From positions 6,447,501 to 6,511,500 of the forward strand of contig CP107926.1 in the NCBI GenBank assembly GCA_036015235.1: DNA of 64,000 nucleotides, given 5' to 3'. Shown here one piece after another: positions 1 to 8,007 of this stretch (position 1 is the stretch's first letter; each line of letters begins with the position of its first letter). This stretch comes from Streptomyces sp. NBC_00433 (GTDB lineage: Bacteria; Actinomycetota; Actinomycetes; Streptomycetales; Streptomycetaceae). The translations under genes and the position numbers were made by a program. Under the pieces are notes generated by a model, which saw only the letters and a list, made by a program, of their open reading frames with translations, ran no database searches and was not told the origin of the DNA.

Positions 1-2250
1 ACCGGTGAGGGGCTGCACCGGTTCGTCGACCCGGTGGACAAGCAGGCTTATCTGTACACGCAGTTCGAGGTGCCGGACGCGCGCCGGGTGTTCGCGAGCT
101 TCGAGCAGCCCGACCTGAAGGGCACCTTCGCCTTCACGGTGACGGCGCCGCAGGGCTGGACGGTCATCTCGAACTCGCCGACGCCCGAGCCGTCGGCGGA
201 CGGGGTGTGGACGTTCGAGCCGACCCCGCGGATGTCGTCGTATGTCACCGCGCTGATCGCCGGTCCGTACACCTCGGTGCACGGCAGCTGGGAGGGCGGC
301 GGCCGCAGCGTGCCGCTGGGCGTCTACTGCCGGCCCTCGCTGGCCGAGCACCTGGACGCGGAGGCGATCTTCGAGGTCACCCGGATGGGCTTCGACTGGT
401 TCCAGGAGAAGTTCGACTACGCCTACCCGTTCGCGAAGTACGACCAGCTGTTCGTCCCGGAGTTCAACGCGGGCGCGATGGAGAATGCCGGCGCGGTCAC
501 CATCAGGGACCAGTACGTCTTCCGGTCGAAGGTGACCGACGCGGCGTACGAGATGCGGGCCGAGACGATCCTGCACGAGCTGGCCCACATGTGGTTCGGC
601 GACCTGGTCACCATGGAGTGGTGGAACGACCTGTGGCTGAACGAGTCGTTCGCCACCTACACCTCGATCGCCTGCCAGGCGCACGCCGAGGGCTCGCGCT
701 GGCCGCACTCGTGGACGACGTTCGCCAACACGATGAAGACCTGGGCCTACCGGCAGGACCAGCTGCCCTCGACGCACCCGATCATGGCGGAGATCAACGA
801 CCTGGAGGACGTGCTCGTCAACTTCGACGGGATCACGTACGCCAAGGGCGCCTCGGTGCTCAAGCAGCTGGTCGCGTATGTGGGGATGGACGAGTTCTTC
901 GCCGGAGTGCAGGCCTACTTCAAGCGGCACGCGTGGGGGAACACCCGGCTGGCCGACCTGCTGGGCGCGCTGGAGGAGACCTCGGGCCGCGACCTCAAGG
1001 CCTGGTCCAGGGCGTGGCTGGAGACCGCCGGCATCAATGTGCTGCGGCCCGAGATCGCGGTGGACGCCGCGGGCGCCCTGACGTCCTTCGCGGTCCGGCA
1101 GGAGGCGCCCGCGCTGCCCGCAGGGGCCAAGGGCGAGCCGGTGCTGCGGCCGCACCGCATCGCGGTCGGGCTCTACGACCTGCGGGACGGCGTGCTGGTG
1201 CGCACCGACCGCATCGAGCTGGACGTGGACGGCGAGCTGACCGAGGTGCCGTTCACGGCGGGCACCCGCCGCCCCGACGTGATCCTGCTCAACGACGACG
1301 ACCTGTCCTATGCCAAGGTGCGGCTCGACGAGCAGTCGCTCGCCGTCGTCCGCGACCATGTGGGCGACTTCACCGAGTCGCTGCCCCGCGCGCTGATCTG
1401 GGCGTCGGCCTGGGACATGACGCGGGACGGCGAGCTGGCCACCCGCGACTACCTGGAGCTGGTGCTGCACGGCATCGGCAAGGAGACCGACATCGGCGTG
1501 GTGCAGTCCCTGCACCGCCAGGTGAAGCTGGCCCTCGACCTCTACGCCGACCCGGCGTGGCGGGAGACCGGTCTTGCCCGCTGGACCGCCGCCGCCCAGG
1601 AGCACCTGGCGGCCGCGGCCGGCGGCAGCGACCACCAGCTGGCGTGGGCGCGGGCGTTCGCCGCGACCGCCCGCACCCCCGAGCAGCTGGACGTCCTCGC
1701 CGGGCTGCTGGACGGCACGGTGACCTACGAGGGCCTGGCCGTCGACACCGACCTGCGCTGGGCGCTGCTCAACCGGCTCGCCGCGACCGGCCGCGCGGAC
1801 GACCGGGCGATCGACGCGGAGCTGGCCCTCGACCCGACCTCCGCGGGCGAGCAGCACGCCGCGGCGGCGAGGGCCGCCCGGCCGACCGAGGCGGCCAAGG
1901 CCGAGGTGTGGTCGACGGTCGTCGAGGCCGACACCCTGCCGAACGCGATGCAGGAGGCCGTCATCGGCGGCTTCGTGCAGACCGACCAGCGCGAGCTGCT
2001 CGCGCCGTACAGCGAGCGGTATTTCGCCGCGATCAAGCAGGTGTGGGCGGACCGCAGCAACGAGATGGGCCAGCAGATCGTCGTCGGCCTCTTCCCGGCG
2101 CTCCAGGTCTCGCAGGCCACGCTGGACGCGGCCGACGCGTGGCTGGCGAGCAACGAGCCGGTGCCGGCGCTGCGCCGGCTGGTCGTCGAGTCCCGCGCGG
2201 GCGTCGAGCGCGCGCTGCGCGCCCAGGCCGCGGACGCCGCGGCCGGCTGA
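1..2250 (+). CDS. pepN: aminopeptidase N (M1), 5' end outside window
   Basis: Zinc metallo-aminopeptidase that removes N-terminal residues from peptides in the cytoplasm. The frame is open from base 1, so the start lies upstream of the window. Visible M1 hallmarks are the substrate-anchoring GAMEN motif, the zinc motif HELAH, and the downstream WLNESFA with the third zinc ligand Glu. These are followed by the long helical ERAP1-like C-terminal domain. The family is about 850-870 aa, so roughly 110-120 residues are missing. A second full-length paralog lies at 12882-15509 on the other strand. It converges with the MFS gene. Confidence 0.95.
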   Translation, partial: TGEGLHRFVDPVDKQAYLYTQFEVPDARRVFASFEQPDLKGTFAFTVTAPQGWTVISNSPTPEPSADGVWTFEPTPRMSSYVTALIAGPYTSVHGSWEGGGRSVPLGVYCRPSLAEHLDAEAIFEVTRMGFDWFQEKFDYAYPFAKYDQLFVPEFNAGAMENAGAVTIRDQYVFRSKVTDAAYEMRAETILHELAHMWFGDLVTMEWWNDLWLNESFATYTSIACQAHAEGSRWPHSWTTFANTMKTWAYRQDQLPSTHPIMAEINDLEDVLVNFDGITYAKGASVLKQLVAYVGMDEFFAGVQAYFKRHAWGNTRLADLLGALEETSGRDLKAWSRAWLETAGINVLRPEIAVDAAGALTSFAVRQEAPALPAGAKGEPVLRPHRIAVGLYDLRDGVLVRTDRIELDVDGELTEVPFTAGTRRPDVILLNDDDLSYAKVRLDEQSLAVVRDHVGDFTESLPRALIWASAWDMTRDGELATRDYLELVLHGIGKETDIGVVQSLHRQVKLALDLYADPAWRETGLARWTAAAQEHLAAAAGGSDHQLAWARAFAATARTPEQLDVLAGLLDGTVTYEGLAVDTDLRWALLNRLAATGRADDRAIDAELALDPTSAGEQHAAAARAARPTEAAKAEVWSTVVEADTLPNAMQEAVIGGFVQTDQRELLAPYSERYFAAIKQVWADRSNEMGQQIVVGLFPALQVSQATLDAADAWLASNEPVPALRRLVVESRAGVERALRAQAADAAAG

Positions 2251-2378
2251 CCGCGGGGTGGGGGTTCCGGGCGCCGCGTCCCGGGACCCCTGGCCGGGTC
2301 GCGGGCCAGTCTTTCCCGCACCAGGAGCGCGGCAACCGGCCGCACACGTAAGTCCCCTCCCGCCGGGCCCCGTACCGC

Positions 2379-3722
2379 CTACCCGCGCGCGGCGGTGCGG
2401 GGCACCGCGGCCGCCGCGGGTGCCGGTGCGGGGTGCGCGGCGGTCTGCGGGCGGCCCTGCCGGACGGAGGCCCGGCCCGGGAGGTTGACGGCGTCGGCGG
2501 GCAGCAGTCGCTCCAGGCGGAGCAGCAGGGCCGAGGCGCTCAGCGCGGTGCCGACCAGCAGCAGCCAGGGGAGCCGCGCGTCGGCCGCGGTCAGCGCGGT
2601 GAAGAGGGACGGGGCCAGGATCGAGGCCAGCGACCAGGACAGCTGATAGGCGGCCATGTAGCGGCCGCGCAGCGACTCGGGGGCCGCCGCGACGGCCAGC
2701 GAACTCGCCGCCGGATTGTGCACGGTCTCGGCCACCGTGTAGAGGGTGACCAGCGCGAGCAGCAGGCCCGCCGTGGCCCAGCCGGCCTGCGGGCGTACGG
2801 TCGCGAGCAGCGCGAGCCCGGCGAAGGACGCCGCGAAGATCAGCCCGCCCAGTGCCGCCGACCGGGTGCGGCGGGCGCCGCTGCGGCGGCCCAGCCGGGC
2901 GATGTGGACCCCGCCGACCGCGCACAGCACCGTGTTGAGCGTGAAGGCGGCGCCGGTCAGCGACTGGGCGCCGTGCAGCGGCCCGGCGATGAAGAGCGGG
3001 AAGAGCACCGCCAGTGCCGAATAGCCCAGGGCGGTGAGGAAGTTGGCCCCGGTCAGGGCGAGGAAGGGGCGGTCGGCGAAGACCACGCGGTAGCCGGCCC
3101 CGCCTGCGGCGGGCGCCGGCTGCGCCGCCGGGCGGGCAGGCGCCTTCACCCGCCGCATCAGCAGCCAGGCGACGGCGAAGCTCGCCGCGTTCAGCCAGGC
3201 AGCGGCGACGAAGCCGCGGTCGCCCGCGAGGGTGACCACCAGGGAGGCGAGCAGCGCGCCCGCGCCGAGCCCGCCGTTGCGCAGCGCGCGGGAGGCGGCC
3301 TGCAGCCGGTCCCGGTCGGCTCCGGCGGCGAACTCGCCGATCCAGGACTGCTGCACGGCGGGGAAGGCGCGGTCGCCGAAGGCCGTGCCGAGGGCGACGG
3401 CGGCGAAGGCGGGCAGCGCCGTGGCGAGCGGATACAGCGCGAAGCCGGTGCCCCGCACCCCGTAGAGCACCAGTTGCACCCGCCGGGCGCCGTATCTGTC
3501 CACGGCGGCGCCCGCGAGCGGCAGCGCTGCCATGCCGATCAGGCCGACCGCGGTGAGCACGGCTCCGACCACGGCGAACGACAGGCCGGTGATGTGGTGG
3601 AAGAAGACCAGGCTGAAGGGGACGTACATCCCGGAGCCGACCGCGTCCACGGCCATCGCGCCGAGCATGGCCTTCTCGCCCGGCAGGCGGGTGGCGGTGG
3701 CGTGTGTGCGCGTCGGCAGCAT
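2379..3722 (-). CDS. MFS transporter
   Basis: 447-aa major facilitator protein with about 12 hydrophobic segments and a loop (VDRYGARR) matching the MFS cytoplasmic loop between TM2 and TM3. It is probably a drug or metabolite exporter; the substrate cannot be read from sequence. The start is the ATG giving MLPTRTHATATR, directly facing a MarR-family gene across about 100 bp that hold an inverted repeat. This is the usual layout of an exporter repressed by its divergent MarR regulator. The C-terminus is Ala/Pro-rich and ends about 130 bp from the convergent pepN. Confidence 0.88.
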   Translation of the reverse strand: MLPTRTHATATRLPGEKAMLGAMAVDAVGSGMYVPFSLVFFHHITGLSFAVVGAVLTAVGLIGMAALPLAGAAVDRYGARRVQLVLYGVRGTGFALYPLATALPAFAAVALGTAFGDRAFPAVQQSWIGEFAAGADRDRLQAASRALRNGGLGAGALLASLVVTLAGDRGFVAAAWLNAASFAVAWLLMRRVKAPARPAAQPAPAAGGAGYRVVFADRPFLALTGANFLTALGYSALAVLFPLFIAGPLHGAQSLTGAAFTLNTVLCAVGGVHIARLGRRSGARRTRSAALGGLIFAASFAGLALLATVRPQAGWATAGLLLALVTLYTVAETVHNPAASSLAVAAAPESLRGRYMAAYQLSWSLASILAPSLFTALTAADARLPWLLLVGTALSASALLLRLERLLPADAVNLPGRASVRQGRPQTAAHPAPAPAAAAVPRTAARG

Positions 3723-3756
3723 GGCGGTCCCCCGTAAGTAGGTCGGCAGTAACTAG

Positions 3757-3768
3757 CTTAGTGCTAAG
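3757..3768. promoter_or_regulatory. putative MarR operator
   Basis: Perfect inverted repeat CTTAG-TG-CTAAG in the intergenic region between the divergent MFS and MarR genes. A further half site (GCTTAG) follows at 3771-3776. The position between divergent promoters fits a MarR autoregulatory operator; the assignment is inferred from position and symmetry. Confidence 0.55.
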
Positions 3769-3826
3769 TGGCTTAGCGTCAAGCGAGTGGCTTGCGACGG
3801 AGCGTACGGCGGCCGATACTGGGGGA

Positions 3827-4315
3827 ATGGACGCGGATGCGGTGGACACGATCACCGGGCAGTGGGCCGTGGAGCGGCCCGAACTCGACACTCTCGCCAT
3901 GGCCGTCTTCGGCCGGGTCTACCGCGTCGCGCGGGCGATGGGGGACCGGATGGAGGCGGAGTATCTGCGCTACGGCATCGGGCGGGGGGAATTCGACGTG
4001 CTCGGCACGCTGCGGAGGTCGGGGGCGCCCTACACGCTCTCGCCGCGCGAGCTGTCCGCGACGCTGATGCTCACCACCGGGGGCATGACGGGGCGGCTCG
4101 ACAAGCTGGAGCGCGCCGGACTCCTGGTAAGAGCACCGGACCCCCACGACCGGCGCGGGCTGCGGGTCTCCCTCACCGAGCGCGGCATCACCGTCGTCGA
4201 GGAGGCACTGGTCGCCGGGCTCGCCGTGCAGCAGGCCGCGCTGTCCGCGCTGGAGCCGGACGAGGCGGAAGTCCTTGCCGGACTCCTGCGGCGACTGCTG
4301 GCCGCGTCGCAGTGA
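3827..4315 (+). CDS. MarR family transcriptional regulator
   Basis: 162-aa winged-helix regulator. The reading frame is open further upstream, but the ATG giving MDADAVDTITGQW is preferred: it yields normal MarR length and leaves the palindromic region free. The DNA-binding segment is around residues 55-115 (LSPRELSATLMLTTGGMTGR, then the wing DPHDRRGLRVSLTERG with the conserved D-x-R-G/R signature). It is divergent from the MFS exporter and probably represses it in response to a ligand; the ligand is unknown. Confidence 0.9.
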   Translation: MDADAVDTITGQWAVERPELDTLAMAVFGRVYRVARAMGDRMEAEYLRYGIGRGEFDVLGTLRRSGAPYTLSPRELSATLMLTTGGMTGRLDKLERAGLLVRAPDPHDRRGLRVSLTERGITVVEEALVAGLAVQQAALSALEPDEAEVLAGLLRRLLAASQ

Positions 4316-4435
4316 AACCCCGGCGGGGGCCAGCGGTCTGACGTACCGTCCCGGCCGAACGCGCGATTCCCCGCGCCCCGGAGAACCGCCCTGGCGGGCG
4401 GAAGGGGAGCGGGGGTGGCGACGCGGCCGGGAGGG

Positions 4436-4678
4436 TCAGCCCTGCTGCTGCTTGCGGGTCTTGTCCGTGGCCATGACCAGGCCGGCGATGATGCCGAAGA
4501 GCACCAGCGGAATGGCGACGAAGAGGCCGAGGGTCTGGATGACACTCAGACCCGAGCCCGGGTCGTCGCCGTCGTCGCGCGTGAGGGCGAACGCCGGGGA
4601 CGACAGCAGGAGCATCACGGTGGTGGCCGCGGTGACGACGCCGGCGCGCATGACCTTCTTGTTGAGCTTCTTGTCCAC
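4436..4678 (-). CDS. small secreted/membrane protein
   Basis: 80 aa. A basic N-terminus and hydrophobic stretch ending SSPAFA look like a signal peptide (about residues 1-31). A short acidic Asp/Gly linker follows, then a second hydrophobic helix (about 45-70, IQTLGLFVAIPLVLFGIIAG) and a basic tail TDKTRKQQQG. The likely topology is one mature TM helix with a short exported N-terminus. I do not recognise a function. It is transcribed away from malQ's 3' end with a 48-bp gap. Confidence 0.7.
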   Translation of the reverse strand: MDKKLNKKVMRAGVVTAATTVMLLLSSPAFALTRDDGDDPGSGLSVIQTLGLFVAIPLVLFGIIAGLVMATDKTRKQQQG

Positions 4679-4726
4679 GTGGCCAATGTAGTGACCGGCT
4701 CCGGAGCACGCGCGCCCGGGGGTGCT

Positions 4727-6781
4727 TTAGGGTTCGCCGGCCGGGTGGAGGGCGCGGCGGACCTCGTCGGCCAGGGTGTGCAGGCGCCGGGACGCGGCGA
4801 GCTGTTCGAGAGTGAGGGGATTCCCCTCGGGGTCGGCCACCGGGAGCCGCCAGTTCGGGTACTGGTCCCAGGTGCCCGGCAGATTCTGCGGGCGGCGGTC
4901 GCCGACACCGTCGGGGAGCCACACGCCGACCATCCGGGCCGGGGTGGCGGCCAGGAAGCGGTGCACGGCCTTGACGACGGCCTCCTCGTCGGCCGCGCCC
5001 TCGGGCAGCAGCCCGAGCCGGCCGAGCAGCGCGATCCACTCGGCGACCTCCGCCGCGTCCTCGGCCTGCTCCTGCTCCAGCGGCCTGGTGAGCAGCCCGA
5101 GCCGGTGCCGCAGCTCGACGTGCTCGCCGGTGAGCCGGGCGGCGGTGCTCGGCAGGTCGTGGGTGGTCGCGGTGGCCAGGCAGGCCTCGCGCCAGGCGGC
5201 AGGCGGCAGCGGACGGCGGTCGGCGTGCTCGCCCTCGTAGTCGCGTTCGAACCACAGGACGGAGGTGCCGAGGATGCCGCGGTCGGAGAGCTGCTGCCTG
5301 ACCCCGGGCTCTACCGTGCCCAGGTCCTCGCCGATGACGACCGCGCCGGCCTCGTGCGCCTCAAGGGCCAGCAGGCCGAGCATCGCCTCCGGGTCGTAGC
5401 GCACATAGGTGCCCTCGGTCGGCGGGCGGCCCTCGGGCACCCACCACAGCCGGAAGAGGCCCATCACATGGTCGATCCGCAGCCCGCCGGCATGCCGCAG
5501 CATCCGGGCGATCAGGTCGCGGTACGGGGCGTAGCCGGTGGCGGCGAGCGCGTCGGGGCGCCAGGGCGGCAGGCCCCAGTCCTGGCCGCGCGCGTTGAAG
5601 GCGTCCGGCGGCGCCCCCGTCGACATGCCCCTGGCCAGCACGTCCTGCATCGACCAGGCGTCGGAGCCGGCCGGGTGCACACCGACCGCCAGGTCGTGCA
5701 CCACGCCGACCGGCATCCCGGCGTCCCGTGCGGCCCGCTGGGCGGCGGCCAGCTGGCTGTCCGTCAGCCAGCTCAGCCAGCTGTGGTAGTCGACCCGCTC
5801 CAGATGCCGGCTGCGCAGCCTGGCGACCTGGGCGGACCGCGGGTCGCGCAGCCCCGCGGGCCACTTCTGCCAGTCGGGCCCGTGCAGTTCGGCCAGCGTC
5901 GACCAGGTGGCATGGTCGTCCAGCGCCTGGCCCTGGGCGGCCAGGAAGTCGGCGTAAGCGGCCCGCCTGCCGGGGCTGAGCGGCACCTCGCGCAGCAGCT
6001 CAAGCGCCTGCGCCTTCAGCTCCCACACCGCGTCCCGGTCGATGAGCGTGCCCTTGAGCAGCACGTTGTCCCGCAGGGCCGCGGCCTTCACCAGCAGCCG
6101 AGCGGCCTGCTCGCGGGCGTCCCTGGACAGATACGCGTATTCGGGGACCTCCTCGACCCGCAGGTAGACCGGATCGGGGAAGCGCCGTGAGGAGGGCCGG
6201 TAGGGCGACGGGTCGGTCGGGTGTCCGGGCACCGCCGCGTGCAGCGGGTTGATCTGGACGAAGCCGGCGCCCAGCGCCCGCCCCGACCAGGCCGCCAGCT
6301 CCGCCAGGTCGCCGAGGTCGCCCATGCCCCAGGACCGCTGGGACAGCGTCGAATACAGCTGCGCCATGAAGCCGAACGTCCGCTCCCGCGGCCCGCCGAC
6401 CCGCTCCGGCGCCACCACCAGGTCACCCCTGGCGGCCCGGCCGTCCGGGGCCGCCGCCCGCAGCACATAGCGCCCCGGCGCGTGCGGCACCCCGTCCAGC
6501 CGCTCGCCCGCCGCCGTCTCGACGCTGATGTCGGTGCCCTCGGGCAGGCCGGTCAGCGGCTGCCCGGCGCGCAGCACCGTGCACGGCGCCAGCAGGCGGT
6601 GGGCGGTGCGCAGTTCGTACGCCGCCAGCGCGTCCCTGACCGCGTGGGGCGTGGACGCGTCCACCCCCAGGGCCGCCAGCACGGCCACCACCGTCTCCTC
6701 GGAGACCCTGACCTCCTGCCCGGGCGCCGGGTGGTACGTCACATCCACGCCGTGCAGCGTCGCGAGCCGTGCCCGGTCCAT
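4727..6781 (-). CDS. malQ: 4-alpha-glucanotransferase (amylomaltase)
   Basis: GH77 enzyme that transfers maltooligosyl units between alpha-1,4-glucans in cytoplasmic maltodextrin/glycogen metabolism. 684 aa from the ATG at 6781, preceded by GGAGG. The N-terminal extension of about 160 residues is typical of actinobacterial MalQ. The GH77 barrel follows, with GLRIDHVMGLFRLWW (the nucleophile Asp region), VIGEDLGTVEPGV (the acid/base Glu region) and TATTHDLPSTAARLTGEH. It stands alone here, with no mal transport genes beside it. Confidence 0.93.
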   Translation of the reverse strand: MDRARLATLHGVDVTYHPAPGQEVRVSEETVVAVLAALGVDASTPHAVRDALAAYELRTAHRLLAPCTVLRAGQPLTGLPEGTDISVETAAGERLDGVPHAPGRYVLRAAAPDGRAARGDLVVAPERVGGPRERTFGFMAQLYSTLSQRSWGMGDLGDLAELAAWSGRALGAGFVQINPLHAAVPGHPTDPSPYRPSSRRFPDPVYLRVEEVPEYAYLSRDAREQAARLLVKAAALRDNVLLKGTLIDRDAVWELKAQALELLREVPLSPGRRAAYADFLAAQGQALDDHATWSTLAELHGPDWQKWPAGLRDPRSAQVARLRSRHLERVDYHSWLSWLTDSQLAAAQRAARDAGMPVGVVHDLAVGVHPAGSDAWSMQDVLARGMSTGAPPDAFNARGQDWGLPPWRPDALAATGYAPYRDLIARMLRHAGGLRIDHVMGLFRLWWVPEGRPPTEGTYVRYDPEAMLGLLALEAHEAGAVVIGEDLGTVEPGVRQQLSDRGILGTSVLWFERDYEGEHADRRPLPPAAWREACLATATTHDLPSTAARLTGEHVELRHRLGLLTRPLEQEQAEDAAEVAEWIALLGRLGLLPEGAADEEAVVKAVHRFLAATPARMVGVWLPDGVGDRRPQNLPGTWDQYPNWRLPVADPEGNPLTLEQLAASRRLHTLADEVRRALHPAGEP

Positions 6782-6945
6782 CAAGCCTCCGCCTTCTTCG
6801 GGCTTTCATCCGGTCGATCCCAGAGCCCTACCCCTTCCGGGATGTGCCACACCCGCTGCGCTCGGTGACGGCGGGGTTGTCCCCACCCCTGGGAGGGCGG
6901 CGGGCGCCATGGTTCACCCGGTCGGCACTCCGTAGCCTCGTGGAC

Positions 6946-7630
6946 ATGGCGGCAACCGGCGCCCCAGCTGTGGAACTCCGCTCCCTGACCCGCACCTATG
7001 GCCGCGGTGAAGCGGCCGTCCACGCGCTGCGCGGGATCGGCCTCGCGCTGCCACGCGGCAGCTTCACCGCGGCCATGGGGCCGTCGGGCTCGGGCAAGAG
7101 CACGTTCCTGCAATGTGCGGCCGGCCTCGACCGGCCGACCGGCGGCGAGGTCCTGCTCGGCGGCGAGCCGATCACCCGCCTCCGGGTCACCGACCTGGCC
7201 GGCTACCGCGCCCAGGCCGACCGCGACCTCGAACTCAACGCCTGGGCCGACCGGGTGATGGCCGCGGTCCTCGGCGGCTTCGCGGCGGTCGCCGCGGCCG
7301 AGACGCTGGTCATGACGGTGCTCGACCGGCGCCGCGAGGTCGCGCTGCTGAGGCTTGCCGGGACCACCCGGGTGCAAGTGCTGCGCATGCTGCGGGGAGA
7401 GGCTGCGCTCGTGGCCGTCGTCGGGCTGGCTCTCGGGTCCGGGATCGCGTGGATTCACGCTCGTGCCCATCGCTCGCGGCCTCACCGGGGCCGCTCCCTA
7501 TGTCCCCCCGGGCACCGCGGCCGCCCTCGCGGGCGGCACCCTCCTTCTCACCCTGGCCTCCACGGCCCTCCCGGCCCGCGCCATCCTCCGGCGCCACCGT
7601 TGGCGCGCGGTCGCCTTACGCCTCTCCCGC
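6946..7630 (+). pseudogene. ABC ATPase-FtsX permease fusion remnant
   Basis: The ATG at 6946 opens an ABC ATPase N-terminus (MAATGAPAVELRSL, Walker A GPSGSGKST). After about 90 residues, near 7210, the same frame jumps to the C-terminal part of an FtsX-type permease (ELNAWADRVMAAVLGGFA, VLDRRREVALLRLAGTTR). The signature and Walker B half of the ATPase and most of the permease are missing, so an internal deletion joined two adjacent genes. One extra base near 7455 then shifts the frame; the next frame continues the permease (TLVPIARGLTGAAPYVPPGT, LASTALPARAILRR). No proper stop is found before the dispersed repeat begins. Confidence 0.75.
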
Positions 7631-7656
7631 CGTCGTGGCCGGCCGCGCAGTTCCCC

Positions 7657-7919
7657 GCCACTCCCTGCGGGGTGCTGTCACGGATTCCACAGTTGCGCTG
7701 TGTGGGTGGCTTGTCGCGCAGTTCCCCGCGCCCCTGGGTGGGTGCCACTTGCTGTTGCGTTCACAGTTGCGGTCCGCTCTGGCCGGCCGCGCAGTTCCCC
7801 GCGCCCCTGTGGGCCCGCGTCCTCCTGCGCCAGGCGGTTGCCCCTGGCAGGGGCTGGGCTCTCCGCAGAGGGGCACGCGTTTTTCAGGGGCGCGGGGAAC
7901 TGGGCGACAAGCCCCCACC
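7657..7919. repeat. dispersed intergenic repeat, copy A
   Basis: About 260 bp of non-coding sequence closely matching 62055-62311. It contains two forward copies of GCGCAGTTCCCCGCGCCCCT-like units (around 7716 and 7790) and the reverse complement near 7885, so the block can fold into large GC hairpins. It fills the gap between the ABC remnant and the subtilase gene; no gene is supported in it. Confidence 0.8.
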
Positions 7920-8007
7920 GGGCCGCAGGGAGGGCCGTACCGGCACCTCGCAGGGACGCGGCACCCGGGGGGACGGGCACGGGCCCGTTCCCCCGGGTGC
8001 ACCCCGG

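Noticed and set aside
207..2351. 714-aa frame overlapping pepN
   Set aside because: Arg/Pro/Gly-rich shadow of the pepN frame with no recognisable domain.
2433..3737. 434-aa plus-strand frame over the MFS gene
   Set aside because: Composition typical of an antisense GC-rich shadow; the minus-strand MFS protein has clear helices.
4415..6190. 591-aa plus-strand frame over malQ
   Set aside because: Antisense shadow; the GH77 motifs are all on the minus strand.
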